NCBI GenBank assembly: GCA_003576685.1
Contig: QOZR01000006.1
Span: forward strand, 62,001-126,000
Direction of reading: 5' to 3'
Length of the DNA stretch: 64,000 nt
Origin: Virgifigura deserti
GTDB lineage: Bacteria > Pseudomonadota > Alphaproteobacteria > Dongiales > Dongiaceae
In this document: positions 24,685 to 33,720 of the stretch, piece after piece
Numbering within the stretch: the first letter of the stretch is position 1
Layout: every line of letters starts with the position of its first letter
Program-made: the position numbers and the translations under genes
Notes under the pieces: generated by a model
Told to the model about the DNA's origin: nothing
Database searches by the model: none
What the model saw: the letters and a program-made list of their open reading frames with translations, nothing else

Positions 24685-25554
24685 TTACAGATCTCGAAGA
24701 ACGAACGCTCGCAGCGCGGGGGTGACCTCCGGCTCGACTCCGTACCAGGCGGCGAAGCCGGGACGCGCCTGGTGCAGCAGCATGCCGACCCCGTCGACAA
24801 CCGGATTGCCGCGGGCCCGGGCGGCTGCGAGCAACGGCGTTTCGAGCGGCGCATAGACGATATCATTGACCACCGCGTCCGTCGGCAGGGCGGCGAGGTC
24901 GAGGTCGAGCGGAGGCTGCCCGGTCATGCCGAGCGTCGTCGTGTTCACGAGGAGACCGGCCTCTGCCAGCGCGGCACCGCGATCCGCCCACCGGTGAATT
25001 TGAAACGGCCCATTGATCTCGCGCGCCAGCCGCTCCGCACGATCCGCCGTGCGGTTGACCAGGCGGATTTCCGACACGCCCTCCTCGAGCAGGGCGACGG
25101 CGATCGCCCGCGCCGCGCCGCCCGCCCCGAGCAGCACCGCCGGACCCGCCGTCGGCGTCCAGTCGGGCTGATGTGCGCGAAGGTTTTCGCGAAAGCCGAA
25201 GCCGTCGGTGTTCTGCCCTTCAAGCGTGCCGTCCGCGCCGACGACGATCGTATTGAGCGCGCCGATCCGACGGGCGGCCGCACTGGCGCGATCGACGATC
25301 GCCAGGGCCGCTTCCTTGTGCGGCACCGTCACGTTTGCGCCCTTGAAGCCTAGCAGCGGCAAGGCACGAAGCGCCGCGGCCAGGGAGTCGGGCCGGACGG
25401 GAAGCGGAAGATAGGCGCCGTCAATCCGATGGTGGCGCAACCAGAAGCCATGGAGCCGGGGCGAGCGGGAGTGGGAGACCGGCCAGCCGACGACACCGGC
25501 CAGCATCGCCCGGCCGGAGAGCACGGTGGCGTCGATGGCATCGGACTCCGTCAT
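24685..25554 (-). CDS. aroE: Shikimate dehydrogenase
   Basis: A 289-residue NADP-dependent enzyme reducing 3-dehydroshikimate to shikimate. The substrate-binding half shows GVVGWPVSHSRSPRLHGFWL and FKGANVTVPHKEAAL with the catalytic Lys, and NTDGFGF with its Asp. The nucleotide-binding half has VLLGAGGAARAIAVALLEEG and VNRTADRAERL. The ATG at 25554 overlaps the maf stop by four bases; coaE follows after four bases. Confidence 0.96.
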   Translation of the reverse strand: MTESDAIDATVLSGRAMLAGVVGWPVSHSRSPRLHGFWLRHHRIDGAYLPLPVRPDSLAAALRALPLLGFKGANVTVPHKEAALAIVDRASAAARRIGALNTIVVGADGTLEGQNTDGFGFRENLRAHQPDWTPTAGPAVLLGAGGAARAIAVALLEEGVSEIRLVNRTADRAERLAREINGPFQIHRWADRGAALAEAGLLVNTTTLGMTGQPPLDLDLAALPTDAVVNDIVYAPLETPLLAAARARGNPVVDGVGMLLHQARPGFAAWYGVEPEVTPALRAFVLRDL

Positions 25555-26183
25555 GATGGGAGCGCATCCCGGTCGCGAAGAAAGGCGAGCAGCGGCAGCA
25601 GCGGCAAACCGAGGATCGTGAAGTAGTCGCCTTCGACTCGGGCGAACAGTTGCGCGCCGAGCCCTTCGAGCTGGTAGGCGCCGACCGAGGCGCAGACGCC
25701 CGGCCCCGCCGCCGCAAGGTAGGAGTCGAGGAACGCATCGCTGAACGGGCGCATGGTCAGCGCTGCCCGCGCTGTATGATGCCACAGCCGCACGCCGTCC
25801 TGGACCACCATGGCGCTGCTGATCAGCTCATGGCGCCGGCCGCGCAGTCTTCCGAGCTGGGCACGCGCCTGTTTGAGGTCGGCCGGCTTGTCGAACCATT
25901 CTTCATCGCAATCCAGGACCTGGTCCGCGCCGACGACGAGCCGTCCCGGACAGCGTCGGGAAACCGTCTGCGCCTTGATCTCGGCCAGGGTTTCCGCGGC
26001 GGCAGCGCTGGTGGCCTTGGCGCCGCGCAGGGAAATCTTGATCTCGTCCTCGTCGATCGCGGCCGGATGAGTTTCGACCGGAACGCCGGCGGCGGCGAGC
26101 AGGCGGGCCCGCGTGGCGCTCGCCGAAGCGAGAACGATTTTTGGAGGCACCGTCGCGTCGCTATCGGGCATTGTCACCGGCAT
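25551..26183 (-). CDS. maf: Maf family nucleotide pyrophosphatase
   Basis: A 210-residue Maf-like protein that hydrolyses nucleoside triphosphates, including modified pyrimidine nucleotides. Conserved motifs are IVLASASATRARLLAAAGVP, AIDEDEIK, VVGADQVLDCDEEWFDKP and YQLEGLGAQLFARVEGDYFT. The ATG at 26183 with TGAGG six bases upstream is preferred; 26171 is a second in-frame choice. It follows ppsR by eight bases and overlaps aroE. Confidence 0.94.
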   Translation of the reverse strand: MPVTMPDSDATVPPKIVLASASATRARLLAAAGVPVETHPAAIDEDEIKISLRGAKATSAAAAETLAEIKAQTVSRRCPGRLVVGADQVLDCDEEWFDKPADLKQARAQLGRLRGRRHELISSAMVVQDGVRLWHHTARAALTMRPFSDAFLDSYLAAAGPGVCASVGAYQLEGLGAQLFARVEGDYFTILGLPLLPLLAFLRDRDALPS

Positions 26184-26191
26184 GGCCGGCC

Positions 26192-27022
26192 TCACTTGTC
26201 TATGGTGGCCGTGTCGCCGCGATGCCGCGCCAGAAGTTGGATGATTGCGGCGGCGGTTTCCTCGATCGACCGGCGGGTCACGTCGATGACGGGCCAGCCA
26301 TGCTCGGCGCAAAGCCGGCGCGCCATCGACAGTTCCTGCCTGACGATGTCCGGATCGACATAGTCGGTCTCGTCTGTCTGGGAAAGCAGGCGCAGGCGAT
26401 TGCGCCGGATCTGGATCAGAGAGCCCGAATCCTTTGTCAGGCCGACAATCAGCGGGCGCGTCACGGCGAGGAGTTCCGGCGGCAAAGGGCATCCCGGCAC
26501 GACAGGCACGTTCGCCGCCTTAACACTTCGGTTGGCGAGATAGATGCAGGTCGGCGTCTTCGAGGTCCGCGAGACACCGACGAGGATCACATCGGCATCG
26601 TTGTAGTCCCAGCTCGATTGCCCATCGTCATGCGTCAGGGCGAAGTTCATTGCATCGATGCGGCCGAAATATTCGGCGTCGAGCTCGTGCTGGCGGCCTG
26701 GAAGACCGCGGCTTTGCAGGCCAAGAAAATTCGCCAGCGCGCCGATCACTGGTTCCAGAACCGGAATACAGGGCACCTGGATGCGGCGGCAGCCGTCCTG
26801 CAGGGCCGAGCGAAGCCGATCATTGACCATGGTGAACAAGACCAGGCCGGGCGTCGCTTCGATCCCGGCAAGCACCTTGTCCATCTGACCGGGCGTCCGG
26901 ATCAGGGTCCAGCTATGCTCGACCGGCTCGACGCCTTCGAACTGGACGAGGCAGGCGCGCGCGACGCTGTTGATCGTCTCGCCCGTCGCGTCCGATACGA
27001 GATGCAGATGGAAGCTCTTCAC
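26192..27022 (-). CDS. ppsR: Pyruvate, phosphate dikinase / PEP synthase regulatory protein
   Basis: A 276-residue bifunctional ADP-dependent kinase and Pi-dependent phosphorylase (DUF299) that controls PPDK or PEP synthase by threonine phosphorylation. The nucleotide loop is ILVGVSRTSKTPTCIYLAN at about 148-166; the start MKSFHLHLVSDATGETINSV and end RSIEETAAAIIQLLARHRG are typical. It is the first leftward gene of the origin-flanking group, with the start facing the 415-base gap before hemE. Confidence 0.94.
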   Translation of the reverse strand: MKSFHLHLVSDATGETINSVARACLVQFEGVEPVEHSWTLIRTPGQMDKVLAGIEATPGLVLFTMVNDRLRSALQDGCRRIQVPCIPVLEPVIGALANFLGLQSRGLPGRQHELDAEYFGRIDAMNFALTHDDGQSSWDYNDADVILVGVSRTSKTPTCIYLANRSVKAANVPVVPGCPLPPELLAVTRPLIVGLTKDSGSLIQIRRNRLRLLSQTDETDYVDPDIVRQELSMARRLCAEHGWPVIDVTRRSIEETAAAIIQLLARHRGDTATIDK

Positions 27023-27437
27023 GACACCATCCTTGAGCCTGCTTCATGAGCTGCCGGCTTTATGAACCGCCCGCTCCGGGAACTAAGCGGCTTACGGGGA
27101 TAACTCGGCCTTTCGGGACCACCCCGGATTTTCCATCCACGCTGGCCGAATCAATGGTGGTCAGTTCCGCCAATCGCCGTCCCGATCATTCCTTATCGGG
27201 GATAGCGGGGATTGTCGGCCAAGTCATCCGGATTATCCCCATTGTTCACGATTTTTCACTGCGGAACGAGATCCAGCCATTGCAAACGCTTGTGCCGGTT
27301 GCGCCGAAGATCTCGACATGGGAGGTGATGGAGCCTCGTTCCATCGCCCGCGTTGGTGGATCGATGGGGCCTGAGGCTGAATCCCCGATTCCCACAGGCA
27401 TCCACTACACACCACATCCTTTTTTAAAATCTATAGT
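27023..27437. other. oriC: Probable chromosomal replication origin region (oriC)
   Basis: A 415-base gap between divergent ppsR and hemE. DnaA-box-like sites cluster here: TTATCCCCA at 27233-27241, TTGTTCACG at 27242-27250, TTTTTCACT at 27252-27260, and TTATCCCCG on the minus strand at 27095-27103. TCCCCA matches the weak W-box type described in Caulobacter. The gap ends in an AT-rich stretch (27420-27437) that could be the unwinding element. Alphaproteobacterial origins are known to map beside hemE, core genes run outward on both sides, and two parS sites lie 11-13 kb away. Confidence 0.75.
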
Positions 27438-28535
27438 ATGAAGAGGATTGGCGAATTGCGGGCCCGAACCTCGAAGAACGGACGGATCGTGACAATCGGA
27501 CAAGACGACAAAAGGCTGCTTCGCACGCTTCGTGGCGGCCGATGCGAGCGGCCACCCTTCTGGCTGATGCGCCAGGCCGGGCGATATCTGCCCGAATATC
27601 GCGAGGTTCGCGCCGCAGCCGGCGGCTTTCTCGACCTGTGCCTGACGCCGGAACTTGCCGTCGAGGTCACGCTGCAGCCGATCCGACGCTTTGCCATGGA
27701 TGCGGCCATCCTGTTCTCGGACATTCTGGTCATCCCCTATGCGCTGGGCCAGACAGTCGCCTTCGAGGAAGGCCGCGGCCCGGTGTTGGCGCCGATCCGC
27801 ACGACCGGCGATTTGTCACGGCTGTCGGACGCGGCGCTGCATGACCGGCTGGCGCCGGTCTATGAGACGGTGCGGCTGCTGACCAAGGCGTTGCCGCAGG
27901 AGACGACGCTGATCGGTTTCGCCGGCGCGCCCTGGACGCTTGCCACCTACATGGTCGAGGGTGGGGCCAGCAAAGATTTCGCCACGATCAAGAGATGGGC
28001 CTATGCGGAGCCGGACTCGTTCGGTCGCCTGATCGCGCTTCTGGTGGACGCGACCGCCGACTATCTCTGCAAGCAGATCGAGGCGGGTGCCGAGGCCGTG
28101 CAGATCTTCGACAGCTGGATCGGCGTGCTGCCCGAGACCGAGCTGCGGCGGTGGGGCCTGGATCCGGTGCGCGAAATCGTTCGGCGCGTCAAGGCCGCCC
28201 ATCGGGATACACCGGTCATCCTGTTTCCGCGCGGCGCCGGACTGCTTTACGAGACCTATGCCGCCGAAAGCGGCGCCGACGCGCTGTCGCTCGACACGGC
28301 GGTTCCGCTCGGCTGGGCTCGCTCCGCCCTGCAGGGCCGATGCGCATTGCAGGGCAATCTGGATCCGGTCATGCTCGTCGCCGGCGGCGCGGCGCTGGAG
28401 CGGGAGGCCGAACGCGTCCTTCGGCAGCTGGCAGGCGGGCCGTTCGTCTTCAATCTTGGCCACGGAATTCTGCCGCAGACGCCGCCCGATCATGTCGCGC
28501 AGCTGGCGGACATCGTCAAAGGCTGGAAAATCTGA
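27438..28535 (+). CDS. hemE: Uroporphyrinogen decarboxylase
   Basis: A 365-residue TIM barrel that removes four carboxylates from uroporphyrinogen III to give coproporphyrinogen [23 protein letters not shown] carries the conserved Arg pair, [14 protein letters not shown] the catalytic Asp region, and [16 protein letters not shown] the C-terminal active-site histidine. The ATG at 27438 lacks a good ribosome site; a GTG at 27489 ([11 protein letters not shown]) gives a more usual length and may be the true start. It borders the probable oriC, a marker position in alphaproteobacteria. Confidence 0.95.
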   Translation: MKRIGELRARTSKNGRIVTIGQDDKRLLRTLRGGRCERPPFWLMRQAGRYLPEYREVRAAAGGFLDLCLTPELAVEVTLQPIRRFAMDAAILFSDILVIPYALGQTVAFEEGRGPVLAPIRTTGDLSRLSDAALHDRLAPVYETVRLLTKALPQETTLIGFAGAPWTLATYMVEGGASKDFATIKRWAYAEPDSFGRLIALLVDATADYLCKQIEAGAEAVQIFDSWIGVLPETELRRWGLDPVREIVRRVKAAHRDTPVILFPRGAGLLYETYAAESGADALSLDTAVPLGWARSALQGRCALQGNLDPVMLVAGGAALEREAERVLRQLAGGPFVFNLGHGILPQTPPDHVAQLADIVKGWKI

Positions 28536-28573
28536 GGCTGGAAAATCAGAACGGGGCGATCCATAGTCCGCCG

Positions 28574-29629
28574 ATGCCGAAGATCGTCCCGAAGATTGCT
28601 GTCGTCCTGTTCAATCTCGGCGGGCCGGACCGGCCCGACTCCGTCCAACCGTTCCTGTTCAACCTGTTCTACGATCCGGCGATCATTGCGCTGCCGAACC
28701 CATTCCGCTGGCTGATCGCGACGCTGGTGTCGCGGCGGCGGGCGCCGGTCGCGCGCGAGATCTACGAGCATATCGGCGGCGGCTCGCCGCTGCTCGCCAA
28801 TACGCAGGCACAGGCGGCGGCGCTGGCGGCGGTGCTGCGGGATCTCGGCGAGGTTCGCGTTTTCCCCTGCATGCGCTATTGGCATCCGATGAGTGCCGAT
28901 GTGGTCGCGGCGGTGCAGGCTTTCGCGCCCGACCGGGTGATATTGCTGCCGCTCTATCCGCAGTTTTCCTCGACGACGACGGCGTCGTCGGATCGGGCGT
29001 GGCGGCAGGCTGCGGCCGAGGCCGGTCTTTCCGTGCCGACGCAGCTGATCTGCTGCTATCCGACCGAGGCGGGATTCGTGTCCTCCATAGCTGAGCGGAC
29101 GCGCCACGGTATTGCGGAGGCAAGCGGCGGAATGGCAGGGCAACAGCCTCGCGTCCTGTTCTCGGCGCATGGCCTGCCGAAGAAGGTGGTGGCGCGCGGC
29201 GACCCTTATCCGGACCAGGTTGAGGAAACGGCGGCAGCCATCGCGCGCCTGCTGGAACTGCGCGCCGAGGACTGGGTCGTCTGCTATCAGAGCCGGGTCG
29301 GACCGCTCGAGTGGATCGGGCCGTCGACCGACGCGGAGCTGCGCCGCGCCGGCGCGGACGGCGTGCCGGTCGTGGTGGTGCCGATCGCCTTCGTTTCGGA
29401 ACATTCGGAAACGCTGGTCGAGTTGGATATCGAATATCGGCGGCTGGCCGAGGAGATCGGGATTCCGCGCTATGTCCGGGTGGCGACGGTCGGGACCGAC
29501 GCGGCCTTCATCGAAGGGGCAGCGGCTCAGGTGCGGGCGGCGCTGGCAGAGGAAGGAAATGTGCGCTCCCAATCCGGCCCGCGCCGTTGCGCCGCGGATC
29601 AGTCCTGCTGCCCGAACAAGGCGGCGTAG
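28574..29629 (+). CDS. hemH: Ferrochelatase
   Basis: A 351-residue enzyme inserting ferrous iron into protoporphyrin IX. IAVVLFNLGGPDRPDSVQPF at the start, RYWHPMSADVV, LLPLYPQFSSTTTAS, LFSAHGLPKKVV with the catalytic His, and VPIAFVSEHSETLVELDIEY are all present. The C-terminus ends in RRCAADQSCCPNKAA; three clustered cysteines there may bind a 2Fe-2S cluster, as shown for some bacterial ferrochelatases including Caulobacter. It starts 38 bases after hemE, and hemJ follows 11 bases later. Confidence 0.96.
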   Translation: MPKIVPKIAVVLFNLGGPDRPDSVQPFLFNLFYDPAIIALPNPFRWLIATLVSRRRAPVAREIYEHIGGGSPLLANTQAQAAALAAVLRDLGEVRVFPCMRYWHPMSADVVAAVQAFAPDRVILLPLYPQFSSTTTASSDRAWRQAAAEAGLSVPTQLICCYPTEAGFVSSIAERTRHGIAEASGGMAGQQPRVLFSAHGLPKKVVARGDPYPDQVEETAAAIARLLELRAEDWVVCYQSRVGPLEWIGPSTDAELRRAGADGVPVVVVPIAFVSEHSETLVELDIEYRRLAEEIGIPRYVRVATVGTDAAFIEGAAAQVRAALAEEGNVRSQSGPRRCAADQSCCPNKAA

Positions 29630-29640
29630 GGGGCCTCGGC

Positions 29641-30087
29641 GTGGACGGGCTGGCGCCCTTCTACCTGTGGATCCGGGCGCTGCATCTCGTCAGCGTCATC
29701 TCATGGATGGCAGGGCTCCTCTATCTGCCACGGCTGTTCGTCTATCATTGCGGCGCGGCGCCGGGATCGGAGCAGGCCGAGACCTTTAAGGTGATGGAAC
29801 GCCGGCTGCTGCGGGCCATCATGAACCCGGCGATGATCGCGGTTTATCTGTTCGGCGGCCTGTTATTGCTGACCCCCGGCGTGGTCGATTGGTCGGCCGG
29901 CTGGATCTATGTGAAACTGGCGCTGGTCGCGGTGCTGACCTGGTACCATCACCTTCTGGCGCGATGGTGGAAGGCCTTCGCCACAGACGGCAACCGCCGC
30001 GAGGCCCGCTTTTACCGGATGATGAACGAGGTCCCGACGGTATTGATGATCGGGATCGTGATCCTGGCGGTGGTGAAGCCGTTCTGA
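29641..30087 (+). CDS. hemJ: Protoporphyrinogen oxidase HemJ
   Basis: A 148-residue inner-membrane protein with four transmembrane segments that oxidises protoporphyrinogen IX to protoporphyrin IX. Hallmarks are the conserved histidine in WIRALHLVSVISWMAGLLYL, RLFVYHC, and YVKLALVAVLTWYHHLLARW with the conserved Lys; RFYRMMNEVPT lies near the end. The GTG at 29641 has an AGGGGG ribosome site eight bases upstream and gives the family length. It completes hemE-hemH-hemJ, the last steps to heme. Confidence 0.93.
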   Translation: MDGLAPFYLWIRALHLVSVISWMAGLLYLPRLFVYHCGAAPGSEQAETFKVMERRLLRAIMNPAMIAVYLFGGLLLLTPGVVDWSAGWIYVKLALVAVLTWYHHLLARWWKAFATDGNRREARFYRMMNEVPTVLMIGIVILAVVKPF

Positions 30088-30160
30088 CCAGCTGGTCCGG
30101 CGGCCCCGGAAGTTATTGGGCCCAGGGGACTTGAAAAGGAATGAAGTCGTCCGAACCTTA

Positions 30161-30275
30161 TTGACTTAGCTTGCCGCTTTGGCTAAGGGTTTTGTTGAGG
30201 CCCGCGCCATCTTTCTCGCGGCGCCCCATTTCCGCACATTAGGATCCGTTTAGCCGTTCGGCTTTTAGTTTTTTC
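30161..30275 (+). promoter_or_regulatory. Candidate rho leader: promoter-like element and weak attenuator hairpin
   Basis: Within the 281-base gap before rho, TTGACT (30161-30166) is followed after 17 bases by TAAGGG, a weak promoter match; CTTAGC/GCTAAG (30165-30187) form a small stem over it. Further down AGCC/GGCT (30252-30263) is followed by a T-rich run to 30274, terminator-like. rho is autoregulated by leader attenuation in E. coli; a similar role here is a guess. Confidence 0.35.
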
Positions 30276-30368
30276 GCGTAGATGCGCCGGGTCAGTCTCG
30301 AATCCTCGATCGAGCGGCCCGCCGTCGTCTCGCAATTGCCTTTCCCCCACCTTATCACCACGCGAATC

Positions 30369-31625
30369 ATGAATCTTCAGGAACTCAAGCGAAAGTCGCC
30401 CGCCGAGCTTCTCGCCTATGCCGAGGAGCTCCAGATCGAGAATGCGAGCAACCTGCGCAAGCAGGACATGATGTTCGCCATCCTCAAGCAACTTGCCGAG
30501 AACGATGTCGCCATCTTCGGCGACGGCGTTCTGGAAATTCTGCAGGACGGCTTCGGCTTTCTGCGCTCGCCCGAGGCGAACTACCTGCCCGGGCCAGACG
30601 ACATCTATGTGAGCCCGAGCCAAGTCCGCCGCTTCGGCCTGCGCACCGGCGACACCGTCGAGGGGCAGATCCGGTCGCCCAAGGAAGGCGAGCGGTATTT
30701 TGCCCTGCTCAAGGTCAACACGATCAATTTCGACGCGCCGGAAAAGGTCCGTCACCGGATCAATTTCGACAACCTCACGCCGCTCTATCCGGATTCGCGC
30801 CTGACGCTGGAGCTTGATGATCCGACGAAGAAGGATCTCACGACGCGGATCATCGATCTGATCGCGCCCCTGGGCAAAGGCCAGCGTGGGCTGATCGTGG
30901 CGCCGCCGCGTACTGGTAAGACGGTGATGCTGCAGAACATCGCGCATGCGGTGGCGGCGAATCATCCCGAGATCTATCTGATCGTGCTGCTGATCGACGA
31001 GCGGCCGGAAGAGGTGACCGACATGGCCCGCTCGGTCAATGGCGAGGTGGTCAGCTCTACCTTCGACGAGCCGGCGGTCCGCCATGTCCAGGTCGCCGAG
31101 ATGGTGATCGAGAAGGCGAAGCGGCTGGTCGAGCACAAGCGCGACGTCGTGATCCTGCTCGATTCGATCACCCGTCTGGCGCGGGCCTACAACACTGTGG
31201 TGCCCTCGTCTGGCAAGGTGCTGACCGGCGGCGTCGACGCCAATGCGCTGCAGCGGCCGAAACGGTTCTTCGGCGCCGCCCGCAACATCGAGGAGGGCGG
31301 GTCTCTCACGATCATCGCCACGGCCTTGATCGATACCGGCAGCCGCATGGACGAGGTGATCTTCGAGGAGTTCAAGGGCACCGGCAATTCCGAGATCATT
31401 CTCGACCGGAAGCTTTCGGACAAGCGCACCTTCCCGTCGATCGACATCACCAAGTCCGGCACCCGGAAAGAGGAGCTGCTGGTCGACAAGGCGACACTGT
31501 CGAAGATGTGGGTGCTTCGCCGCGTGCTGATGCCGATGGGCGTCGTCGATGCGATGGAGTTCCTGCTCGACAAGCTGAAGCAGTCGAAGACGAATTCCGA
31601 CTTCTTCAGCGCGATGAACCAGTAG
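30369..31625 (+). CDS. rho: Transcription termination factor Rho
   Basis: A 418-residue hexameric RNA helicase. [20 protein letters not shown] begins the N-terminal helical domain and sets the start; the frame is open a little further upstream. The RNA-binding cold-shock-like domain ([20 protein letters not shown]) precedes the RecA-type ATPase with Walker [31 protein letters not shown], the Walker B region [18 protein letters not shown] and the Q-loop [20 protein letters not shown]. Length and motifs match standard Rho, without an insertion domain. Confidence 0.98.
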   Translation: MNLQELKRKSPAELLAYAEELQIENASNLRKQDMMFAILKQLAENDVAIFGDGVLEILQDGFGFLRSPEANYLPGPDDIYVSPSQVRRFGLRTGDTVEGQIRSPKEGERYFALLKVNTINFDAPEKVRHRINFDNLTPLYPDSRLTLELDDPTKKDLTTRIIDLIAPLGKGQRGLIVAPPRTGKTVMLQNIAHAVAANHPEIYLIVLLIDERPEEVTDMARSVNGEVVSSTFDEPAVRHVQVAEMVIEKAKRLVEHKRDVVILLDSITRLARAYNTVVPSSGKVLTGGVDANALQRPKRFFGAARNIEEGGSLTIIATALIDTGSRMDEVIFEEFKGTGNSEIILDRKLSDKRTFPSIDITKSGTRKEELLVDKATLSKMWVLRRVLMPMGVVDAMEFLLDKLKQSKTNSDFFSAMNQ

Positions 31626-31649
31626 ATTCTATCAACGACTTTTGGTTGT

Positions 31650-31674
31650 GATGCCCGGACTTGGTCCGGGCATC
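31650..31674. repeat. Palindrome downstream of rho
   Basis: Perfect 11-base arms GATGCCCGGAC (31650-31660) and GTCCGGGCATC (31664-31674) around a TTG loop. It lies 25 bases behind the rho stop and would form a strong RNA hairpin. No T-run follows, so it is either a non-canonical terminator or a dispersed REP-like element; a degenerate relative begins at 47049. Confidence 0.7.
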
Positions 31675-31775
31675 AGCCGACCGTATCCTCAGGCTTTTCT
31701 TAACGTGTCAAGCCGGTGGTGACAATCTGCGGTTGAAGAAGAGTCCACGAGTGGTTGGCGGGGCGATTGGCGACA

Positions 31776-32753
31776 TCATGGCAGCAGGATCGTCGAGCCG
31801 ATTGTCTTGCGCGCCTCGAGGTCGCGATGCGCCTGCGCCGCGTCCCGTAGAGGATAGGTCTGGTTCACGGTGATCTTGACCGCGCCGCGGTCGACGACAT
31901 CGAACAGGTCGTTGGCGCTCGCCACCAGATCTTCGCGCTTGGCTGTATAGGTCACCAGCGTCGGACGGGTGAGGAAGAGCGATCCCTTGGCCGAGAGAAT
32001 GCCGAGATCGAACGGCGGGACGGAGCCGGAGGCGTTGCCGAAGCTCACCATCAACCCCAGCGGCGCGAGGCAGTCGAGTGACGGCATGAAGGTGTCCTTG
32101 CCGACGCCGTCATAGACGACAGGCACGCCCGCGCCGCCGGTGAGGTCGCGCACCCGGTCGACGAAGTTCTCACTGCGATAAAGGATCGGATGGTCGCAGC
32201 CGTGCTCCCGCGCGATCGCCGCCTTCTCCTCGGAGCCGACGGTGCCGATCACGGTGGCACCTAGATGCTTCGCCCATTGGCAGAGGATGAGGCCGACGCC
32301 GCCGGCGGCGGCATGGACGAGAATCGTTTCTCCGGCCTGAAGACGGCGGGTCCGCCGCAGCAGATACTGGACGGTCAGGCCCTGCAGCATCATTGCGGCG
32401 GCGGTTTGATCGGAAATGCCGTCCGGCAGCTTTACCACGCGCCCGGCCGGCATGAGGCGGCTTTCGGCATAGGAACCGAGCGGAGCCGAGGCATAGGCGA
32501 TCCGGTCGCCGGGCTTGAGGTCCTTGACGTCTTCACCGACCGCCTCGACGACTCCCGCGCCTTCCAACCCGATGCCGGAGGGTAGTTTCGGGACCGGATA
32601 CAGCCCAGTCCGGTGGTAGGTATCGATATAGTTCAGCCCGACCGCCGTCTGGCGGAGGCGGATCTGGTCGGCGGCCGGCGCGCCGACCTCGACGGGCTCC
32701 CAGCGGAGGACGTCGGGACCGCCGGTCTCGTGAAAACGAATCGCATGAGGCAT
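31776..32753 (-). CDS. Quinone oxidoreductase (QOR-type MDR enzyme)
   Basis: A 325-residue zinc-free medium-chain dehydrogenase/reductase of the NADPH:quinone oxidoreductase class. The substrate half has GLNYIDTYHRTGLYPVPKLP and GIGLEGAGVVEAVGEDV; the cofactor half has ILVHAAAGGVGLILCQWAKH and VIGTVGSEEKAAIAREHGCD. Catalytic zinc ligands of alcohol dehydrogenases are absent. It likely reduces quinones or enones with NADPH. It ends 25 bases downstream of the dienelactone hydrolase gene start region and may share its transcript. Confidence 0.92.
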   Translation of the reverse strand: MPHAIRFHETGGPDVLRWEPVEVGAPAADQIRLRQTAVGLNYIDTYHRTGLYPVPKLPSGIGLEGAGVVEAVGEDVKDLKPGDRIAYASAPLGSYAESRLMPAGRVVKLPDGISDQTAAAMMLQGLTVQYLLRRTRRLQAGETILVHAAAGGVGLILCQWAKHLGATVIGTVGSEEKAAIAREHGCDHPILYRSENFVDRVRDLTGGAGVPVVYDGVGKDTFMPSLDCLAPLGLMVSFGNASGSVPPFDLGILSAKGSLFLTRPTLVTYTAKREDLVASANDLFDVVDRGAVKITVNQTYPLRDAAQAHRDLEARKTIGSTILLP

Positions 32754-32778
32754 CGTGGGTTCTCGCGGTGGAATTAAT

Positions 32779-33483
32779 TCAGGTCAGGTGCTTCTTGAGA
32801 AAGGCCGAGGTTCGCTCGTTGGCGAGGGTGGCGGCCGCCTCGTCCCAATGGGCACCGCCGACGCGGGCGAAGGCGTGATCAACCCCGGGATAGGTGTAGA
32901 TGGTGACGTTGCTGTTCCGCGAAAGGCTTTCCGTGATCTCGGCCTGCGCTTCCTTCGGCGTGAACTCGTCTTCCTCGGCGATATGGAGGAGGAGGGGTTC
33001 GGTAATGGCCGCGGCCTCGCCGAGCGCGGCCTGGATCCCGACGCCGTAATAGCCGACATTGCAGTCGGCGTTGGAGCGGGTCGCCATCAGATAGGCGAGC
33101 TTGCCGCCGAGGCAGTAGCCGATCGTTCCGGCCTTGCCGGAGCAGCCGGGAATGCCGCGGAGATGATCGAGGCTGGCGATCAGGTCGGTGATGCCCTTGG
33201 CTTGGTTGAAGCCTCTAAAGAGCTCGAAGGCCCTTTCCCATTCCGCGTCGGTCTTGTCTGTGATCTGTATGCCGGGCTCCTGCCGCCAGAACAGGTCCGG
33301 GCACAGCGTTACATAGCCTTCGCCGGCAAGATCATCGCAGATCCCGCGCATCACGGCATTGACGCCAAAAATTTCCTGGATGACCAGCACCGCGGGCTGA
33401 GCGTCGCCGGCGCCCAGGCCGGGCGGTTTGGCGAGATAGGCGGAAAAGCTTCCGTCTGGACCGTCGACAAGGATGTCTGGCAT
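32779..33483 (-). CDS. Dienelactone hydrolase family protein
   Basis: A 234-residue alpha/beta hydrolase. The nucleophile motif is IGYCLGGKLAY with a catalytic cysteine at about residue 123, as in carboxymethylenebutenolidase; the acid lies in EEDEFTPKEAQ and the histidine in YPGVDHAFARVG. FGVNAVMRGICDDLAGEGYV is also typical. Whether it acts on true dienelactones is unclear because no catechol pathway genes are near. It leads the leftward pair with the quinone oxidoreductase. Confidence 0.92.
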   Translation of the reverse strand: MPDILVDGPDGSFSAYLAKPPGLGAGDAQPAVLVIQEIFGVNAVMRGICDDLAGEGYVTLCPDLFWRQEPGIQITDKTDAEWERAFELFRGFNQAKGITDLIASLDHLRGIPGCSGKAGTIGYCLGGKLAYLMATRSNADCNVGYYGVGIQAALGEAAAITEPLLLHIAEEDEFTPKEAQAEITESLSRNSNVTIYTYPGVDHAFARVGGAHWDEAAATLANERTSAFLKKHLT

Positions 33484-33605
33484 TGCTTCCCCCCTCTCCT
33501 CAACGGCAGTTAACCGAACGTTAGGGGATCAAAGTAGCGGGAAGCGCACCGCTTGTCACCGTTCTGCGGATGTCATTTCTGCGTCCCTGTGCTAGGGCCT
33601 GAGCC

Positions 33606-33720
33606 GATCACATCGAAACGATGTGATCGGTGAATCAGTCCCTGACTATATGAACCAGAGGACGATTCACCGATCAGGTTGATCCAACCTGATCGGATCG
33701 TGCTCTCGGTGGGCCGAGAG
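33606..33720. repeat. Compound palindromic repeat overlapping the end of ogt
   Basis: Four stems in tandem or nested: GATCACATCG/CGATGTGATC (33606-33628), GATCGGTGAATC/GATTCACCGATC (33625-33675), GATCAGGTTG/CAACCTGATC (33672-33694) and CTCTCGG/CCGAGAG (33703-33720). The ogt stop codon at 33674 and its last 15 or so codons lie inside. Part of it recurs at 23367-23385. It looks like a mobile or dispersed intergenic element. Confidence 0.75.
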
